Source: Bacteroides acidifaciens
GTDB lineage: Bacteria; Bacteroidota; Bacteroidia; Bacteroidales; Bacteroidaceae
Direction of reading: 5' to 3'
DNA: 64,000 nt
Assembly (NCBI RefSeq): GCF_903181435.1
Contig: NZ_CAEUHO010000001.1
Span: forward strand, 1,674,001-1,738,000
In this document: one piece after another, positions 8,050-16,002 of the stretch
Layout of the letters: each line of letters starts with the position of its first letter
Numbering within the stretch: the first letter of the stretch is position 1
Program-made: the position numbers and the translations under genes
Notes under the pieces: generated by a model
What the model was told of the DNA's origin: nothing
The model's input: only the letters and a program-made list of their open reading frames with translations
Database searches by the model: none

Positions 8050-11000
8050 ATGAATAAAAGAATATTTATATTATCTATATTTTCTCTCCTGTTCTTTGCG
8101 GGTTCGCTACATGCAGCCATAGGCATAGCCGACTTGCGGACAGAGCAGTTGAAGAATCCATTAGGTATTGACACGCGCCAACCCCGACTAGGTTGGCGCA
8201 TCGAATCCAATGAACAGAATGTGATACAAACAGCGTATCACATTCTTGTTGCATCTTCTCCCGAGCTATTGGCACAGGGAAAAGGTGATTGTTGGGATTC
8301 GGGAAAAATAGAGTCCGACGCATCCCAATGGGTCACTTACCAGGGAAAGTCATTAAAACGCAATGCCCCCTACTACTGGAAAGTGAAAGTATATACCAAC
8401 AAAGGTGAAGCAGACTGGAGCACTCCGGCTTTCTGGACTATGGGATTACTCAACGAAGCAGACTGGCAAGGTCAGTGGATTGGATTGGACCGTGCCGCTC
8501 CGGGTGATAGTGAAACCCAATGGAGCCGTCTGGCAGCCCGTTACCTTCGCAAAGAATTTGTTTTGAACAAAGAAGTGAAACGCGCAACGATACACATTGC
8601 CGGAATGGGACTTTATGAATTGTTTATCAACGGACAGCGTATCGGAGAACAGGTATTGGCACCCGCTCCTACCGACTATCGGAAAACACTTCTGTATAAT
8701 ACCTACGACGTCACTTCACAACTTCAGAAAGAGAATGCAATAGGCGTTACCCTAGGTAACGGCCGCTTCTATACCATGCGTCAGAATTATAAACCGTACA
8801 AGATACCGACATTCGGCTATCCCAAGCTTCGGCTAAACCTGATTGTGGAATATACGGACGGCAGCAAAGAAACAATTTCCACTAATACTTCGTGGAAACT
8901 GACTACCGAAGGCCCCATCCGCAGCAACAACGAATATGACGGTGAAGAATATGACGCCCGCAAGGAACTGGGAAACTGGACGCAAAACGGATACGATGAC
9001 AAGAACTGGATGCCTGCCCAGCGCGTCAGTATTCCTTCGGGAACATTGCGTGCCCAGATGATGCCGGGGATGAAAGTCATGGATACCTTAAAACCCGCTT
9101 CTATCAAAAAGCTCGGTGACAAATATATTCTGGACTTTGGTCAGAATATGGCAGGTTGGGTACGTTTCCGCATTAAGGGACAGGCGGGTGACAGCATCCG
9201 TCTCCGTTTCGCGGAAACTTTGCAAGCTAATGGTGAACTATTTACCAGGAATTTGCGTGATGCCCGTTCCACAGACGTATATATTACAAGCGGACACGAA
9301 ACAAAAGATGCCACTTGGGCACCCCGTTTTATTTATCATGGCTTCCGTTATGTAGAAGTTGGCGGTTATCCGGATGCGAAAGCTGAGGATTTTGTAGCCG
9401 AAGTAGTGGAAGATGAAATGGAACATACAGGTTCTTTCAATTGTTCCGACGAGACTTTGAACAAGATTGTCCGTAATGCGTTTTGGGGTATCCGGAGCAA
9501 TTATAAAGGCATGCCAATAGATTGCCCCCAACGCAATGAGCGCCAGCCTTGGCTAGGTGACCGCACCATGGGATGCTGGGGAGAAAGTATGCTGTTCAAT
9601 AATCATGCCATGTACACCAAATGGGCGCGTGACATCTGCGAAGCACAACGTGAGGATGGTTGTATCCCCGACGTAGCCCCTGCCTATTGGAACTATTACT
9701 CGGATAATGTGACCTGGCCTGCTGCACTGCCTATGGCTTGCGATATGCTTTTCACCAATTTCGGAGACAAACGCCCGATAGAAGAGAATTATCCGGCTAT
9801 CAAGAAATGGGTGTCCCATATCCGTGAATACTACATGACAGAGGAATACATTATCACCAAAGACAAATATGGTGACTGGTGTGTTCCGCCCGAATCATTA
9901 GAACTCATCCACAGCAAAGACCCTTCCCGCAAAACGGACGGTTCACTAATCGCCACCGCTTATTATCTGAAAGTGCTACAACTGATGCATCGTTTTGCAA
10001 GCTTACAAGGACTAAAGGATGATGCAGAAGAATGGGAAGACTTGGAGCATCGCATGAAAGATGCGTTCAATGCCCGTTTCCTACATATAAAAGAGGGAAC
10101 TTCCCCTGTACCGGGACATGCGTTATACCCGGACAGCATCTACTATGGCAATAATACGGTTACCGCCAACATCCTGCCGCTTGCTTTCGGACTGGTTCCT
10201 AAGAACTATATCAAAGAGGTTGCTAAAAATGCCGTAACTTCCATTATTACAACCAATAAAGGACATATCAGTACCGGAGTAATCGGCGTACAATGGCTAT
10301 TGCGTGAATTAAGCCGTCGCGGTCATGCCGATGTGGCTTACCTGCTTGCCACCAACAAGACCTATCCTTCCTGGGGATATATGGTCGAAAAGGGAGCTAC
10401 TACCATTTGGGAATTATGGAACGGTGACACGGCAAATCCCGAAATGAACAGTGGAAACCACGTGATGCTTTTAGGCGACTTATTGCCTTGGTGCTTTAAT
10501 AATCTGGCAGGTATCCGTGCCGACCGTTGGAAATCCGGTTATAAGCATATTGTCTTCCAGCCGGCTTTTGAAATTCAGGAGTTAAGCAATGTAGACGCAT
10601 CCTATATGAGCATTTACGGAAAGATAACCAGCCGGTGGAGCAAAACACCCACACATCTCGAATGGGACATTGAACTTCCCGCCAATACAACGGGCGAAGT
10701 ACATCTACCGGATGGACGAAAAGAGAAAATAGGTTCGGGAAAGTATCATTTCAGTGTAGATATACCTACTAAGAATACAGCTATTCTCAGTGATGAATTT
10801 CTATACAAAAAAGCATCTTTTCCCGAATGCCATGGGGCTACCATTGTAGAGATGAAGAACGGCGACCTTGTAGCCTCTTTCTTTGGCGGGACAAAAGAAC
10901 GTAATCCCGACTGTTGTATCTGGGTATGCCGCAAGCCGAAAGGCGCAAAAGAGTGGACTGCTCCCCAACTTGCCGCCGACGGGGTATTTTCACTCAAAGA

Positions 11001-11916
11001 CCCACAAGCAGCTTTAGCAGGAATTGATTCTACCTGTACACCTGTAAAAGACGCAAAAGGAAAACTTATCGCCCGCCGGAAAGCTTGTTGGAATCCGGTA
11101 CTTTTTCAAGTCCCTGGTGGTGATTTGATTCTGTTCTACAAGATAGGTCTGAAAGTAAGTGACTGGACAGGATGGCTGGTTCGTTCGCGTGACGGTGGAA
11201 AGACATGGAGCAAACGCGAACCTCTCCCGAAAAGTTTCTTGGGACCTATCAAGAATAAGCCGGAATATGTCAATGGTCGTATTATCTGCCCCTCCAGTAC
11301 GGAAGGCAGTAAGGGCTGGCGCATCCACTTCGAGATTTCCGATGACAAAGGAAAGACCTGGAAAATGGTAGAGCCATTGGATGCCGAATTATCCGTACCT
11401 ACCCAAAACCGTAAAAAGGGAGGAATGAACGTAGATGACCAGGAAGGTGGAGAAGCCATCAAAGGAGAAGGCGCAAAACCTATTTATGCTATACAACCCA
11501 GTATTCTGAAGCATAAGGACGGAAGACTGCAAGTGCTTTGCCGTACACGTAATGCACAAATTGCGACTGCTTGGAGTAATGACAATGGCGATACGTGGAG
11601 TAAAGTAACACTGTTGGATGTCCCGAACAACAATTCCGGTACGGACGCAGTGACAATGAAAGACGGCAGACATGTGCTTATCTATAACAACTTCTCTACA
11701 CTGCCCGGAACTCCGAAAGGCCCCCGTACTCCGCTCTGCATAGCCATATCAGAAAATGGAACCAACTGGAAGCCTGTTCTTACATTAGAAGATAGCCCAA
11801 TCAGCCAATATTCTTACCCTAGCATTATTCAGGGAAAAGACGGCAAACTGCATGCCATTTACACTTGGCGTCGCCAACGAATCAAATATGCGGAAATAGA
11901 TCCGGCAAAGTTTTAA
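8050..11916 (+). CDS. GH78 alpha-L-rhamnosidase fused to a C-terminal sialidase-like BNR propeller
   Basis: This 1288-residue secreted protein (signal peptide ending GSLHA) has two parts. Residues about 22-905 form a full GH78 enzyme: N-terminal fibronectin-like and jelly-roll domains (RLGWRIES, LGNGRFYTM), then an (alpha/alpha)6 barrel with PIDCPQRNERQPWLGD near 485-500 and TTIWELWNGD near 780, and a C-terminal beta domain. Residues about 910-1288 are a BNR/Asp-box propeller (FPECHGATIVEMKNGDLVASFFGGTKERNPD in pieces, SRDGGKTWSK, SDDKGKTWK, SNDNGDTWSK). GH78 enzymes release terminal L-rhamnose; the propeller is like the exo-sialidase-like/BNR_2 family, whose pectin-locus members are mostly uncharacterised. 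The frame is continuous, so it is one polypeptide unless processed. It is the last gene of the plus-strand enzyme set. Confidence 0.88.
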   Translation: MNKRIFILSIFSLLFFAGSLHAAIGIADLRTEQLKNPLGIDTRQPRLGWRIESNEQNVIQTAYHILVASSPELLAQGKGDCWDSGKIESDASQWVTYQGKSLKRNAPYYWKVKVYTNKGEADWSTPAFWTMGLLNEADWQGQWIGLDRAAPGDSETQWSRLAARYLRKEFVLNKEVKRATIHIAGMGLYELFINGQRIGEQVLAPAPTDYRKTLLYNTYDVTSQLQKENAIGVTLGNGRFYTMRQNYKPYKIPTFGYPKLRLNLIVEYTDGSKETISTNTSWKLTTEGPIRSNNEYDGEEYDARKELGNWTQNGYDDKNWMPAQRVSIPSGTLRAQMMPGMKVMDTLKPASIKKLGDKYILDFGQNMAGWVRFRIKGQAGDSIRLRFAETLQANGELFTRNLRDARSTDVYITSGHETKDATWAPRFIYHGFRYVEVGGYPDAKAEDFVAEVVEDEMEHTGSFNCSDETLNKIVRNAFWGIRSNYKGMPIDCPQRNERQPWLGDRTMGCWGESMLFNNHAMYTKWARDICEAQREDGCIPDVAPAYWNYYSDNVTWPAALPMACDMLFTNFGDKRPIEENYPAIKKWVSHIREYYMTEEYIITKDKYGDWCVPPESLELIHSKDPSRKTDGSLIATAYYLKVLQLMHRFASLQGLKDDAEEWEDLEHRMKDAFNARFLHIKEGTSPVPGHALYPDSIYYGNNTVTANILPLAFGLVPKNYIKEVAKNAVTSIITTNKGHISTGVIGVQWLLRELSRRGHADVAYLLATNKTYPSWGYMVEKGATTIWELWNGDTANPEMNSGNHVMLLGDLLPWCFNNLAGIRADRWKSGYKHIVFQPAFEIQELSNVDASYMSIYGKITSRWSKTPTHLEWDIELPANTTGEVHLPDGRKEKIGSGKYHFSVDIPTKNTAILSDEFLYKKASFPECHGATIVEMKNGDLVASFFGGTKERNPDCCIWVCRKPKGAKEWTAPQLAADGVFSLKDPQAALAGIDSTCTPVKDAKGKLIARRKACWNPVLFQVPGGDLILFYKIGLKVSDWTGWLVRSRDGGKTWSKREPLPKSFLGPIKNKPEYVNGRIICPSSTEGSKGWRIHFEISDDKGKTWKMVEPLDAELSVPTQNRKKGGMNVDDQEGGEAIKGEGAKPIYAIQPSILKHKDGRLQVLCRTRNAQIATAWSNDNGDTWSKVTLLDVPNNNSGTDAVTMKDGRHVLIYNNFSTLPGTPKGPRTPLCIAISENGTNWKPVLTLEDSPISQYSYPSIIQGKDGKLHAIYTWRRQRIKYAEIDPAKF

Positions 11917-11943
11917 ATATCGAACGATAGACTGAATGAAATC

Positions 11944-12053
11944 GACCGCCCGTTCTAACAGAAATGAGCGGTCGATTTGTTGTAATTGACCGCTCATTTC
12001 TTGCGAATTAAGCAGTCGTTCCTATCCAATCAAACGGTCGATTCTTTGCATAT
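11944..12053. repeat. Array of five degenerate 22-bp units
   Basis: Units begin at 11944, 11966, 11988, 12010 and 12032, each exactly 22 bp long. Cores at unit position 4 read CGCCCGTTC, CGGTCGATT, CGCTCATTT, CAGTCGTTC and CGGTCGATT. A second array with the same core and the same spacing is at 54083-54214. The last unit overlaps the -33 box of the following promoter. Confidence 0.6.
11961..12000 (+). terminator. Perfect 13-bp stem-loop after the GH78-BNR gene
   Basis: GAAATGAGCGGTC (11961-11973) pairs perfectly with GACCGCTCATTTC (11988-12000); the loop can add three weaker pairs. It lies 45 bases after the GH78-BNR stop. There is no strong T tract right after it, so it may act more as an mRNA 3' end stabiliser than a classic terminator. 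It is built from two units of the 22-bp array. Confidence 0.5.
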
Positions 12054-12076
12054 ATCCTTTTTATATTTTACATTTG
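12045..12076 (+). promoter_or_regulatory. Bacteroides-type promoter of the SDR gene
   Basis: TTTG (12045-12048), a 20-bp spacer and TACATTTG (12069-12076) fit the Bacteroides primary sigma consensus TTTG-N19-21-TAnnTTTG. The transcript should start near 12083, just upstream of the ATG at 12094, which settles the SDR start. Confidence 0.8.
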
Positions 12077-12093
12077 CCAATAAAAAAAGAACA

Positions 12094-12981
12094 ATGGCAG
12101 ATAATTATATAGAGAGACAGCAGGAACAATATGAAGCCAGAAAAGCAGCTTGGAAACAGGCTCAAAAGTATGGTAAGAAGAAACCGGCAACAATCCGCCC
12201 GGCCGAATCAACCTCACACCTTCCAATGGCTTCAAAGTCAGATGACTCAAAAAGAAGAGTATTTATAACAGGAGGAGCGGAAGGAATAGGCAAAGCAATA
12301 GTAGAAGCATTTTGCCGGACTGGTAGTCGAGTCGCTTTCTGTGATATAAACGAAACATCGGGACAGGAGACAGCTAAATCAACAGGAGCCATATTCCATA
12401 AAGTAGATGTTAGTGATAAAAATGCACTTGAAAGTTGCATGCAAAGCATTCTTACCGAATGGAACGATATTGATATTATTATCAACAACGTCGGCATCAG
12501 CAAATTTTCTTCTATCACAGAAACAAGTGTAGAGGATTTCGACAAAATCCTGTCTATTAACCTGCGCCCTGTATTCATCACTTCCCGACTGCTTGCCATC
12601 CATCGCAAAGGGCAACCCTCTCCTAACCCATACGGTCGAATCATAAATATCTGCTCTACGCGTTACCTGATGAGTGAACCGGGAAGTGAAGGTTATGCAG
12701 CTTCGAAAGGTGGCATTTATTCTTTGACTCATGCATTGGCTTTGTCTTTATCCGAATGGAATATCACAGTCAACTCGATTGCTCCGGGATGGATACAGAC
12801 GCATGATTATGACCAACTCCGCCTGGAAGACCATTCACAGCATCCTTCACGCCGGGTAGGTAAACCGGAAGATATTGCCCGCATGTGTCTGTTCCTCTGT
12901 GAAGGAAACAATGATTTCATCAATGGAGAAAACATCACTATAGACGGGGGAATGACGAAAAAGATGATTTATATAGAGTAA
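12094..12981 (+). CDS. Short-chain dehydrogenase/reductase (SDR)
   Basis: This cytoplasmic NAD(P)-dependent oxidoreductase has 295 residues. The ATG at 12094 is preferred over the upstream TTG at 11986 in the same frame because a promoter lies between them and MADNYIERQQ matches the N-termini of Bacteroidetes SDRs. After a basic, Gln/Lys-rich extension of about 50 residues come the classical motifs: FITGGAEGIGKA (dinucleotide binding), DIIINNVGISKF, a Ser in NICSTRY, YAASKGG (catalytic Tyr and Lys) and IAPGWIQT. The substrate cannot be inferred; in this place it may act on a sugar or sugar acid released by pectin breakdown (inference). It has its own promoter and converges on the esterase operon end. 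Confidence 0.88.
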   Translation: MADNYIERQQEQYEARKAAWKQAQKYGKKKPATIRPAESTSHLPMASKSDDSKRRVFITGGAEGIGKAIVEAFCRTGSRVAFCDINETSGQETAKSTGAIFHKVDVSDKNALESCMQSILTEWNDIDIIINNVGISKFSSITETSVEDFDKILSINLRPVFITSRLLAIHRKGQPSPNPYGRIINICSTRYLMSEPGSEGYAASKGGIYSLTHALALSLSEWNITVNSIAPGWIQTHDYDQLRLEDHSQHPSRRVGKPEDIARMCLFLCEGNNDFINGENITIDGGMTKKMIYIE

Positions 12982-13019
12982 ATAAAGTTACTGAAGACAT
13001 AAATTATAGCAGCGTTTTT

Positions 13020-13093
13020 TGAGGGCTAAAGCATAGCTTTAGATATGATAAAGCTATGCTTTGTCAGTCGCAAAGCATAGCTCTATTCCCTCA
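13020..13093. terminator. Three-arm alternative hairpin between convergent genes
   Basis: Arm 1 (13028-13041, AAAGCATAGCTTTA) pairs perfectly over 14 bp with arm 2 (13049-13062). Arm 2 shifted by a few bases (13052-13063) also pairs perfectly over 12 bp with arm 3 (13071-13082, CAAAGCATAGCT). TGAGGG (13020-13025) and CCCTCA (13088-13093) close the whole structure. The arm 1-arm 2 and arm 2-arm 3 hairpins exclude each other. It lies between the convergent SDR and esterase genes and probably serves as a bidirectional terminator; the plus-strand side ends in a T-rich stretch. Confidence 0.7.
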
Positions 13094-13095
13094 TT

Positions 13096-14481
13096 TTATT
13101 TCTTCTTTCCCTGAGCCTTCTTGTCAAAGTAAACAGCTACTTTATCAAATGAACGGATAGCATTTTCAGGAAGCAGTTCGCTTTTTTCTCCGAAACTGTA
13201 CATCGCAGATTCCGGCTCAATTGTGACTTTGCTTTCATCCAGCATCTTTTTATCCAAATTGAATACGTCCGCGAAGAAGTCATAAACTGCATTTCGCTTA
13301 TTAGGACCAAAGTCGTGCTTTTCTTTCGGAAGATGCACATTGGTTACTTTATCCGTTGCATTGTAGAAGCCGTATATCCGTTGCAAATATGGATATTCCA
13401 AAGCAGGTACGCTTGCCGTCCAGTCACCGCCATCCGAAACAATTAATTGCGGACGGGGGGCAAAAGCAGCCGCCAACTCCGCATTGCAAGTCCCACCTGC
13501 CGAAAGTTGGATAGGCATCCCGCTTTCACAAGGACATCCGCCGTCGAAATGAGAAGCCAGACTTATAACCGGTGCGGAAGCCGTAAAACGGTCATCCAAC
13601 ACGCTTAGCAAAACAGTATGCGTGCCGCCGCCCGAACCACCATTCGCTCCGATACGGCTAGTGTCGATATCCTTGCGGGAAGCAAGCATAGATTCAAGAA
13701 TCAGCAAACCATTCATAGCCTGAATAGTATGCGCCGCACTGCTACGATGTGCCGCACTTCCTACCTGCAGGATAGATTCGCCCCATCCGAACAAATCATA
13801 ATCTACACAAATAGCTCCCATACGGGCAAGTGTTCCCATACGCTGCTGTTGGTCTTTACGATAGCGACCGCCACCGAAATGTCCGTTCGGACAGATAATC
13901 AATGCATGTTTTCCTTTTGATTGAGGTGTATAGATAGAACCGCAAACATATAAACCGGGCAACGTTTCAAGCGCAAAATTCTGTACGGTGTATCCGTCAA
14001 ACTTACGTACCTTTGAAAGGATAGGCTTTGATTTCACACATTGAGCCAGTAAAGCATCCAGCCCCAAGCGTTGGCGGACTTCCTTTTTTAGAGAATCGGC
14101 ACGAAGCTGGAAAGCTTGTTTGTCCGCATATAGCGTATTAAGATAAGCCAGCATCTTTTCCCCGTCTGCATCTGTACGACGTGGATACTCATAGGCTTTC
14201 AGCTTATACATATTCCCTTTCTGCTTGACGAACTTATAATCAAAAGGTGCCAATACATTTGTCAGCGACTCTTCCACCGAATAAGGACGGATACGGAAAT
14301 CAGCATAAGGCAATACTTTGCCTACCGTATCAATATCATACTTCAAGCGGATTCCAAAACGGTTTTGGATATCCGTCAGCACTTCATTCAAGGGACGGGC
14401 AAATTCCGCCTCGTATGTTTGTGTTTGCGCTTCTGCCGAAAGGGATGCGGCAAGAAGCATCGTGAAAAGGATTCGTTTCAT
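13096..14481 (-). CDS. Secreted alpha/beta-hydrolase esterase with N-terminal STN-like domain
   Basis: This 461-residue protein has a signal peptide ending ASLSAEAQ. Residues about 20-95 resemble an STN (secretin/TonB N-terminal short) domain: FARPLNEVLTDIQNRFGIRLKYD and the YSVEESLTNVLAPFDYKF pattern. Residues about 150-420 form an alpha/beta hydrolase: ALIICPNGHFGG, the nucleophile Ser283 in GANGGSGGG, Asp353 in SDGGDW and His389 in KEKHDFG. This resembles acetyl-esterase and dienelactone-hydrolase-like enzymes; in a pectin locus, deacetylation of galacturonate or rhamnose is the natural guess (inference). Most STN domains are on TonB-dependent receptors, so the fusion is unusual. It is the last gene of the long minus-strand operon, 23 bp after the GH28 gene. 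Confidence 0.78.
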   Translation of the reverse strand: MKRILFTMLLAASLSAEAQTQTYEAEFARPLNEVLTDIQNRFGIRLKYDIDTVGKVLPYADFRIRPYSVEESLTNVLAPFDYKFVKQKGNMYKLKAYEYPRRTDADGEKMLAYLNTLYADKQAFQLRADSLKKEVRQRLGLDALLAQCVKSKPILSKVRKFDGYTVQNFALETLPGLYVCGSIYTPQSKGKHALIICPNGHFGGGRYRKDQQQRMGTLARMGAICVDYDLFGWGESILQVGSAAHRSSAAHTIQAMNGLLILESMLASRKDIDTSRIGANGGSGGGTHTVLLSVLDDRFTASAPVISLASHFDGGCPCESGMPIQLSAGGTCNAELAAAFAPRPQLIVSDGGDWTASVPALEYPYLQRIYGFYNATDKVTNVHLPKEKHDFGPNKRNAVYDFFADVFNLDKKMLDESKVTIEPESAMYSFGEKSELLPENAIRSFDKVAVYFDKKAQGKKK

Positions 14482-14504
14482 ATTCTAATTGATTTGATTC
14501 TGTT

Positions 14505-15842
14505 TTAATCTAGTTTGATTCCCTCACCATTGACGATTACATCATCCATCGTGATGCGTTCGCAATTTTCAAAGATACATTTCTGCTTTCCGCCCTGAAT
14601 ATGAATGTCACGCAATACGATATCAGAGATAGGAGCTTCTTCCAGTCCTACGATTTTGATAGGAGTCTTTACGTCTGTAACAGTCATCCCGCTGATATGT
14701 ACATTGCGGAATACCGGAGTACGTTCGCTCTTTGGTTCTGCCGGCATTTTGCTGTATTTCAAATTCAATACGACAGCTTCCTGCTTGATATTACTCATCA
14801 CAATATTGCTGACACGGATATCTTCAACGACTCCACCTCTTCCACGGGTCGACTTGATACGTATGCCACGGTCTGTTCCGTCGAACACACAGTTGGAAAT
14901 AGTAACTTTACGTACACTTCCGCTCATCTCGCTGCCTATCACAACGCCGCCATGTCCGGAAAGCATTGTACAGTTCGTTATGGTAATATTCTCACAAGGC
15001 ACTCCCAGACGGCGGGCTTGCGCATCCCTTCCCGATTTGATTGTGATGCAATCATCACCGACTGAAATATGACAATCGCTGATGTGAACATTCCGGCATG
15101 ATTCGGGATTAATGCCGTCCGTGTTGGGAGAAGGAACATTATGGATGGTAATACCTTTTATAGTCACGTTCTCACAAAATTCAGGATTCACCGTCCAGAA
15201 AGGGGAATTGACAATTTTTACTCCTTCAATCTTCACTCTCTTACAACGAACCGGCTGTATAAACGGTGGGCGGAAAAAGCGACGCTGCAAGGTATTCACA
15301 TAATCTTTATTCGTTTCGGCATAAATGGCAGTCGTATCGTTTTGGGCATCCCACATGGGTTGGTATTTGTTTATATCACGCATACCATTATCTTTCAGGT
15401 CAATCATGACATGGAAAAACTCCATCCACCATTTCTTGCCTTGCCCGTCCAATGTACCCTCTCCTTTGATAGTTATGTTCTCGGCATCTACCGCATAAAT
15501 CAAAGGTTGGAAACTTTTCATCATCACTCCTTCGTGACGGACTTCCACAAAGGGAAGATAATCATCAAAGTTGTCGGAAAAGAGCAAAGTAGCCCCGGCT
15601 TCCAGTTCCAGTGTGATATTACTTTTCATGTGGATACTTCCTGTCAGGTAAGTTCCCGCAGGGAAGAACAGCGTACCACCGCCACCACGATTGAGACGGT
15701 CGATTGTGGTGTTGATTAACTTTGTATTAAGGGTCTTGCCATTTGCTTTTGCACCGGCTTTCAACATGTCTACACGTTCGGCACGAAGAACTGTTGCTGC
15801 ACAGAAGCAAAGAAAAGAAATAAGAGTTATTCGTAAATTCAT
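14505..15842 (-). CDS. GH28 polygalacturonase-family hydrolase
   Basis: This 445-residue secreted right-handed beta-helix enzyme has a signal peptide ending TVLRAE. All four GH28 signatures are present in order: NTDGINPES (catalytic Asp), SVGDDCITIKSG (two Asp), SGHGGVVIGSE (His) and GIRIKSTRG (Arg, Lys). The N-terminal strand GGGGTLFFPAGTYLTGSI is typical of exo-acting bacterial members. It hydrolyses alpha-1,4 galacturonan or galacturonosyl-rhamnose linkages in the periplasm; homogalacturonan versus rhamnogalacturonan cannot be decided. It follows the GH78 gene after about 160 bp, which contain palindromes and a possible -7 box (CAAATATA at 15982-15989, minus), and precedes the esterase. 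Confidence 0.93.
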   Translation of the reverse strand: MNLRITLISFLCFCAATVLRAERVDMLKAGAKANGKTLNTKLINTTIDRLNRGGGGTLFFPAGTYLTGSIHMKSNITLELEAGATLLFSDNFDDYLPFVEVRHEGVMMKSFQPLIYAVDAENITIKGEGTLDGQGKKWWMEFFHVMIDLKDNGMRDINKYQPMWDAQNDTTAIYAETNKDYVNTLQRRFFRPPFIQPVRCKRVKIEGVKIVNSPFWTVNPEFCENVTIKGITIHNVPSPNTDGINPESCRNVHISDCHISVGDDCITIKSGRDAQARRLGVPCENITITNCTMLSGHGGVVIGSEMSGSVRKVTISNCVFDGTDRGIRIKSTRGRGGVVEDIRVSNIVMSNIKQEAVVLNLKYSKMPAEPKSERTPVFRNVHISGMTVTDVKTPIKIVGLEEAPISDIVLRDIHIQGGKQKCIFENCERITMDDVIVNGEGIKLD

Positions 15843-15881
15843 AGTCTATATAATTAAAGTATAATTTCTCCGTTACCTTCT

Positions 15882-15970
15882 AAAAAATCATGCTAATAGA
15901 TTTATTTTTTCTTCCCAATGTTTTTATTAATCATTGCAATGATTTTTTCAAAGATGCAGCATGATTTTTT
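15882..15970. repeat. Nested inverted repeats between GH78 and GH28
   Basis: AAAAAATCATGCT (15882-15894) is a perfect inverted copy of AGCATGATTTTTT (15958-15970). Between them AATCATTGCAATGATT (15929-15944) is a perfect palindrome sharing the ATGATT core. The set lies in the likely leader of GH28 within a minus-strand operon and may be an operator or an RNA stability element. Confidence 0.5.
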
Positions 15971-16002
15971 AAGGCATGCTACAAATATATGCAAAGATTT
16001 CC

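Noticed and set aside
11986..12093. N-terminal extension of the SDR from the TTG at 11986
   Set aside because: The extension would run through the hairpin and the -33/-7 boxes; the ATG at 12094 fits both the promoter and the family N-terminus.
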